From Pelomyxa schiedti (lineage: Eukaryota > Evosea > Pelobiontida > Pelomyxidae), in assembly GCA_020536535.1 (NCBI GenBank), contig JAHLWZ010001053.1, positions 1 to 24,480 of the forward strand: a DNA stretch of 24,480 bases, in the 5' to 3' direction. Under the pieces are notes generated by a model. That model saw nothing but the letters and a program-made list of their open reading frames with translations. It was not told the origin of the DNA and ran no database searches. Below are positions 22,074 to 24,480 of this stretch, one piece after another. Each line of letters starts with the position of its first letter. Position 1 is the stretch's first letter. Position numbers and translations under genes: made by a program.

Positions 22074-24022
22074 ATGTAAGTGTCGTACATACGGCAGTGT
22101 GGTTGTGTTGGACTGGAGACATAGTGATAAACAATGTGCATGTAGGGAGAAGTTGACACGACCCGTCTGCCCCTACAAAAGCAAAAATGATCGCTTTCTG
22201 GTCCCCGTTAAGGACTACAACAGAGAGGTACGAATTAGAATCGTTCTTAGTTAAACACGTGCTTTTTTTGTACACATGACTGCTTGCAGTTTGCTTCGAT
22301 ATATTACCACAGACTTCATAGAATGAGACCTTGGGCCGATCAAAGGGCTAGGGAACAGTGGCATGGTCTCTGCAAGGTTTTTTTTTTGTTGTCCACTCTG
22401 ACTGTTTCTCCACAGATGATATCTTGTATGTAAACCGAATCATCGAACTACGTTCTGGTGTGGAATGTGTGGTAGGTGGGACTGTGTGCAAAGAAATGCC
22501 TTTAATACCAAATCTCCTTAAAGAATACACTGCAGAGGTGGGTACCACTCTTTTTAAATTTGTGGTCTTCCTATATTGATCATTCTGTACAGCGAGTTGT
22601 AGTTGGCATCAAGTGGAACAATGAAATAACATATACGAGTGAAAAGGATACTATTACATTGGAAGATGATACCAGTCGTGTCAGACTAGCACTTCCTGCC
22701 AGTATCCCTGTTTCATCCCTTGTAACAGGTGCACTACTTGTCCATCCACAAGGACTTACTCATCTGATGAAGGTACGGTTTTATGTGCAAGAGGAACACT
22801 TTCAGAAGAAGGAAATGAATTTGTTGTCACAGATTTCTGTGTCCCTGGCATCCCAATTCAGCCTGATATTCCACTAAGTATGATACTTCTCACAAGATCT
22901 TGTGTAACTCACACGTGAAATAAGCAATCAACGGGGACTGTTATGTTGCCCTTGTATCAGGATTAAGCATTGGCGCACCAAACAACTCTCTCTTTCCACA
23001 ACTGTTTTGTGACTTTATTGCAGGAATTTTGGGAACACCTGAGGTTTTTCTCTGTGGGGACCATAACAGTATTTAACCATTCTAAAGGATCAACAGCTTA
23101 GCTCAAGTATTGTGCACATCATCGAAGCAGGAAATAGTATATACTCACCCCCCGATTCCTTGATCAGTGGAACCCTGCTTGAGAAGGTGATTCTCCTGCA
23201 ATTTGCATACTGAAACGTGCAACAGGAAAGTCACATGGCATCCCAAATTGATATCTTCTCTGAGGCTGATGCCTTCTTCTGCCAGCTTGCGTCTATGATC
23301 CCAGTGGAGATGATGCCAGGTGAAACCGACCCCAGCTCTTTGACACTGCCACAACAACCTATGAAACCGTATGGCACAATTGCTTTTTTCCTGTAAAATT
23401 TAGGTGTTCATCAGGTTTCTATTTCCCCTTTCCAGCCAGATGAGTACTTTCCATCTTGTCACAAATCCCCACGAATGTGAAATTGCTGGTCGAATGTAAA
23501 TTTCAGTTTTGTACTTACTCAGTTAACGCCACACAAGATTCATTGGAACATCGGGCCAAAATATAGAAAATATGCGGCGACTCTGCAAGGAAGAGGGAAT
23601 TACTCTCATGCAGAAGACTCTGGAGTGGAGGCACCTTGCTCCCACAGCTCCCGACACTCTCGGTTCCATCTTGTGTACGACTTGGTAGTATTGACCCAAT
23701 TGCAACGCAGGGTGCTTCCCTTTTGTAGAGGACGATCCTTTTATTCTTGACCAGTGCCCTCACATCTACTTTGCGGGAAACCAACATGAATTTGCCACAA
23801 ATACCATCAATGGTTTGTACAGGTTTCCCTTCCTTCCGGCCTGCCAATCACACCACCAGGCTTTCTTCTTTACTAACTAGTTGAAATGAAACCACCAACA
23901 CCACAGGAGAGAGCGGCCAACGTGTTGTGACCGTGCTCGTTCCAGATTTTGCCACCACACAGACAATCGCACTTGTAAACCTCAGGACTCTAGCCGTCAC
24001 TCCCTTTTACTTCCGGCTGTAA
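22074..24022 (+). CDS. POLD2: DNA polymerase delta subunit 2 (small B-subunit)
   Basis: Thirteen exons: 22074-22075, 22146-22227, 22290-22365, 22416-22537, 22593-22728, 22773-22877, 22925-23043, 23088-23186, 23226-23368, 23415-23495, 23538-23662, 23711-23812, 23907-24022. The product is 435 residues (human 469). It is the regulatory subunit of the replicative polymerase delta, nuclear, with an OB fold and an inactive calcineurin-like phosphoesterase fold. Conserved order: YYHRLHRMRPWADQRA, CVVGGTVCKEMPLIPNLLKE, SLVTGTVLCARGTL, VALVSGLSIGAP, MMPGETDPSSLTLPQQPMKP, FHLVTNPHECEIAG, FIGTSGQNIENMRR, RHLAPTAPDTLGCFPF, DPFILDQCPHIYFAGN, VLVPDFATTQTIALVNLR. The start ATG is made only by splicing: AT at 22074-22075 joins G at 22146. 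No other in-frame ATG precedes the conserved region. Four introns use AAG acceptors. Confidence 0.93.
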
Positions 24023-24110
24023 ACAAAGCACAGCACAGCACAACACAACGCCGCAGTTCGCCCACCCTCTCGAAAGGGAGAAGAAAAACAGAAACACAAG
24101 TTGTCCCGAT

Positions 24111-24480
24111 ATGGGCACATTCACACATCTCAAACCGCGCCGTGCGCGAAACACATCGACCCCCCAAATGTCCGGCGAAGCGTCGTCAGCGCCAACAACG
24201 GCACCAGGCAGCGGCGGCCCGCCCCGCCGGCCCCCGCCGATCCCCCCGCCGCAGCGGCCCCTGCCCGCGTCGCCGCCCACCCCGCCGTCGCACCCGCACC
24301 CGCCGGCCAGCGCCCCCCCTGGGGCTAGTGGCTCCAGCCACAAGCAGTCCTCGTCCACGTCCTCGCTGCTCACCCCCGCTCCCCCGGCCAGCCCGCCGTC
24401 GCAGCACTCCCACTCGCTCTCGTCGTCCGCCGCGCTGTCCAGCGGCGCCCCCCACCCCCTGTCTTCATCCTCCACGACTC
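24111..24480 (+). CDS. Pro/Ser-rich N-terminus of a gene leaving the window
   Basis: An open frame of 123 codons runs off the right edge. It starts MGTFTHLKPRRARN; a second in-frame ATG at 24168 (MSGEASSAP) is an alternative start. Then come proline runs with SH3-ligand-like RRPPPIPPPQRPLP, followed by Ser-rich and Pro/Ser stretches. The DNA is very GC-rich, like the first exons of several neighbours. Too little is visible to name a family. It begins 88 bp after the POLD2 stop on the same strand. Confidence 0.6.
   Translation, partial: MGTFTHLKPRRARNTSTPQMSGEASSAPTTAPGSGGPPRRPPPIPPPQRPLPASPPTPPSHPHPPASAPPGASGSSHKQSSSTSSLLTPAPPASPPSQHSHSLSSSAALSSGAPHPLSSSSTT

Overview
This is nuclear DNA from an intron-dense, compact eukaryote, most likely a unicellular protist. 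Thirteen protein-coding genes can be modelled on both strands. Twelve are complete or nearly so and are interrupted by about 86 introns of 33-105 nt, mostly 40-60 nt, all GT-AG. Roughly a quarter of the acceptors are AAG. The lineage cannot be fixed from the sequence. The mix of a fungal/amoebozoan-type DUF1765-like protein, animal-like PPCS, TRM5, KRR1 and POLD2, and an E. coli-type TatD would fit an amoebozoan or another early Amorphea lineage (inference). No tRNA, rRNA, transposon or CRISPR array was seen.

Layout, left to right: a zinc-ribbon protein with a long Ser/Pro-rich tail (minus strand, runs off the left edge); phosphopantothenate-cysteine ligase PPCS (minus); KRR1 ribosome-assembly factor (plus, divergent from PPCS); a ubiquitin-specific-protease-fold protein with a damaged catalytic centre (plus, 79 bp after KRR1); TRM5 tRNA m1G37 methyltransferase (plus); an NMNAT-like nucleotidyltransferase (minus, convergent with TRM5); an unrecognised 288-residue protein (plus, divergent from NMNAT); a TatD nuclease-family protein with an RGG tail, whose predicted start lies inside the previous gene's last exons (plus); an N-myristoylatable three-EF-hand protein (plus); a 915-residue, 17-exon DUF1765-like helical protein (minus); a GC-rich helical protein with an acidic tail (minus); a possible two-exon 78-residue protein (plus); POLD2, the DNA polymerase delta small subunit, whose start codon is split by an intron (plus); and the Pro/Ser-rich N-terminus of a gene leaving the right edge (plus).

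Most are unrelated housekeeping genes (CoA synthesis, small-subunit processome, tRNA modification, NAD synthesis, replication), so the window is a typical gene-dense chromosome segment, not an operon or mobile island. The unusual points are the USP with catalytic His replaced by Cys, the TatD with a metal-ligand His replaced by Asn and an RGG tail, the nested gene start at 11574, the split POLD2 start codon, and GC-rich low-complexity coding tracts at gene ends. Exon models were derived by hand from reading-frame contin­uity, GT-AG signals and recalled family conservation. No transcript data or database search was available.
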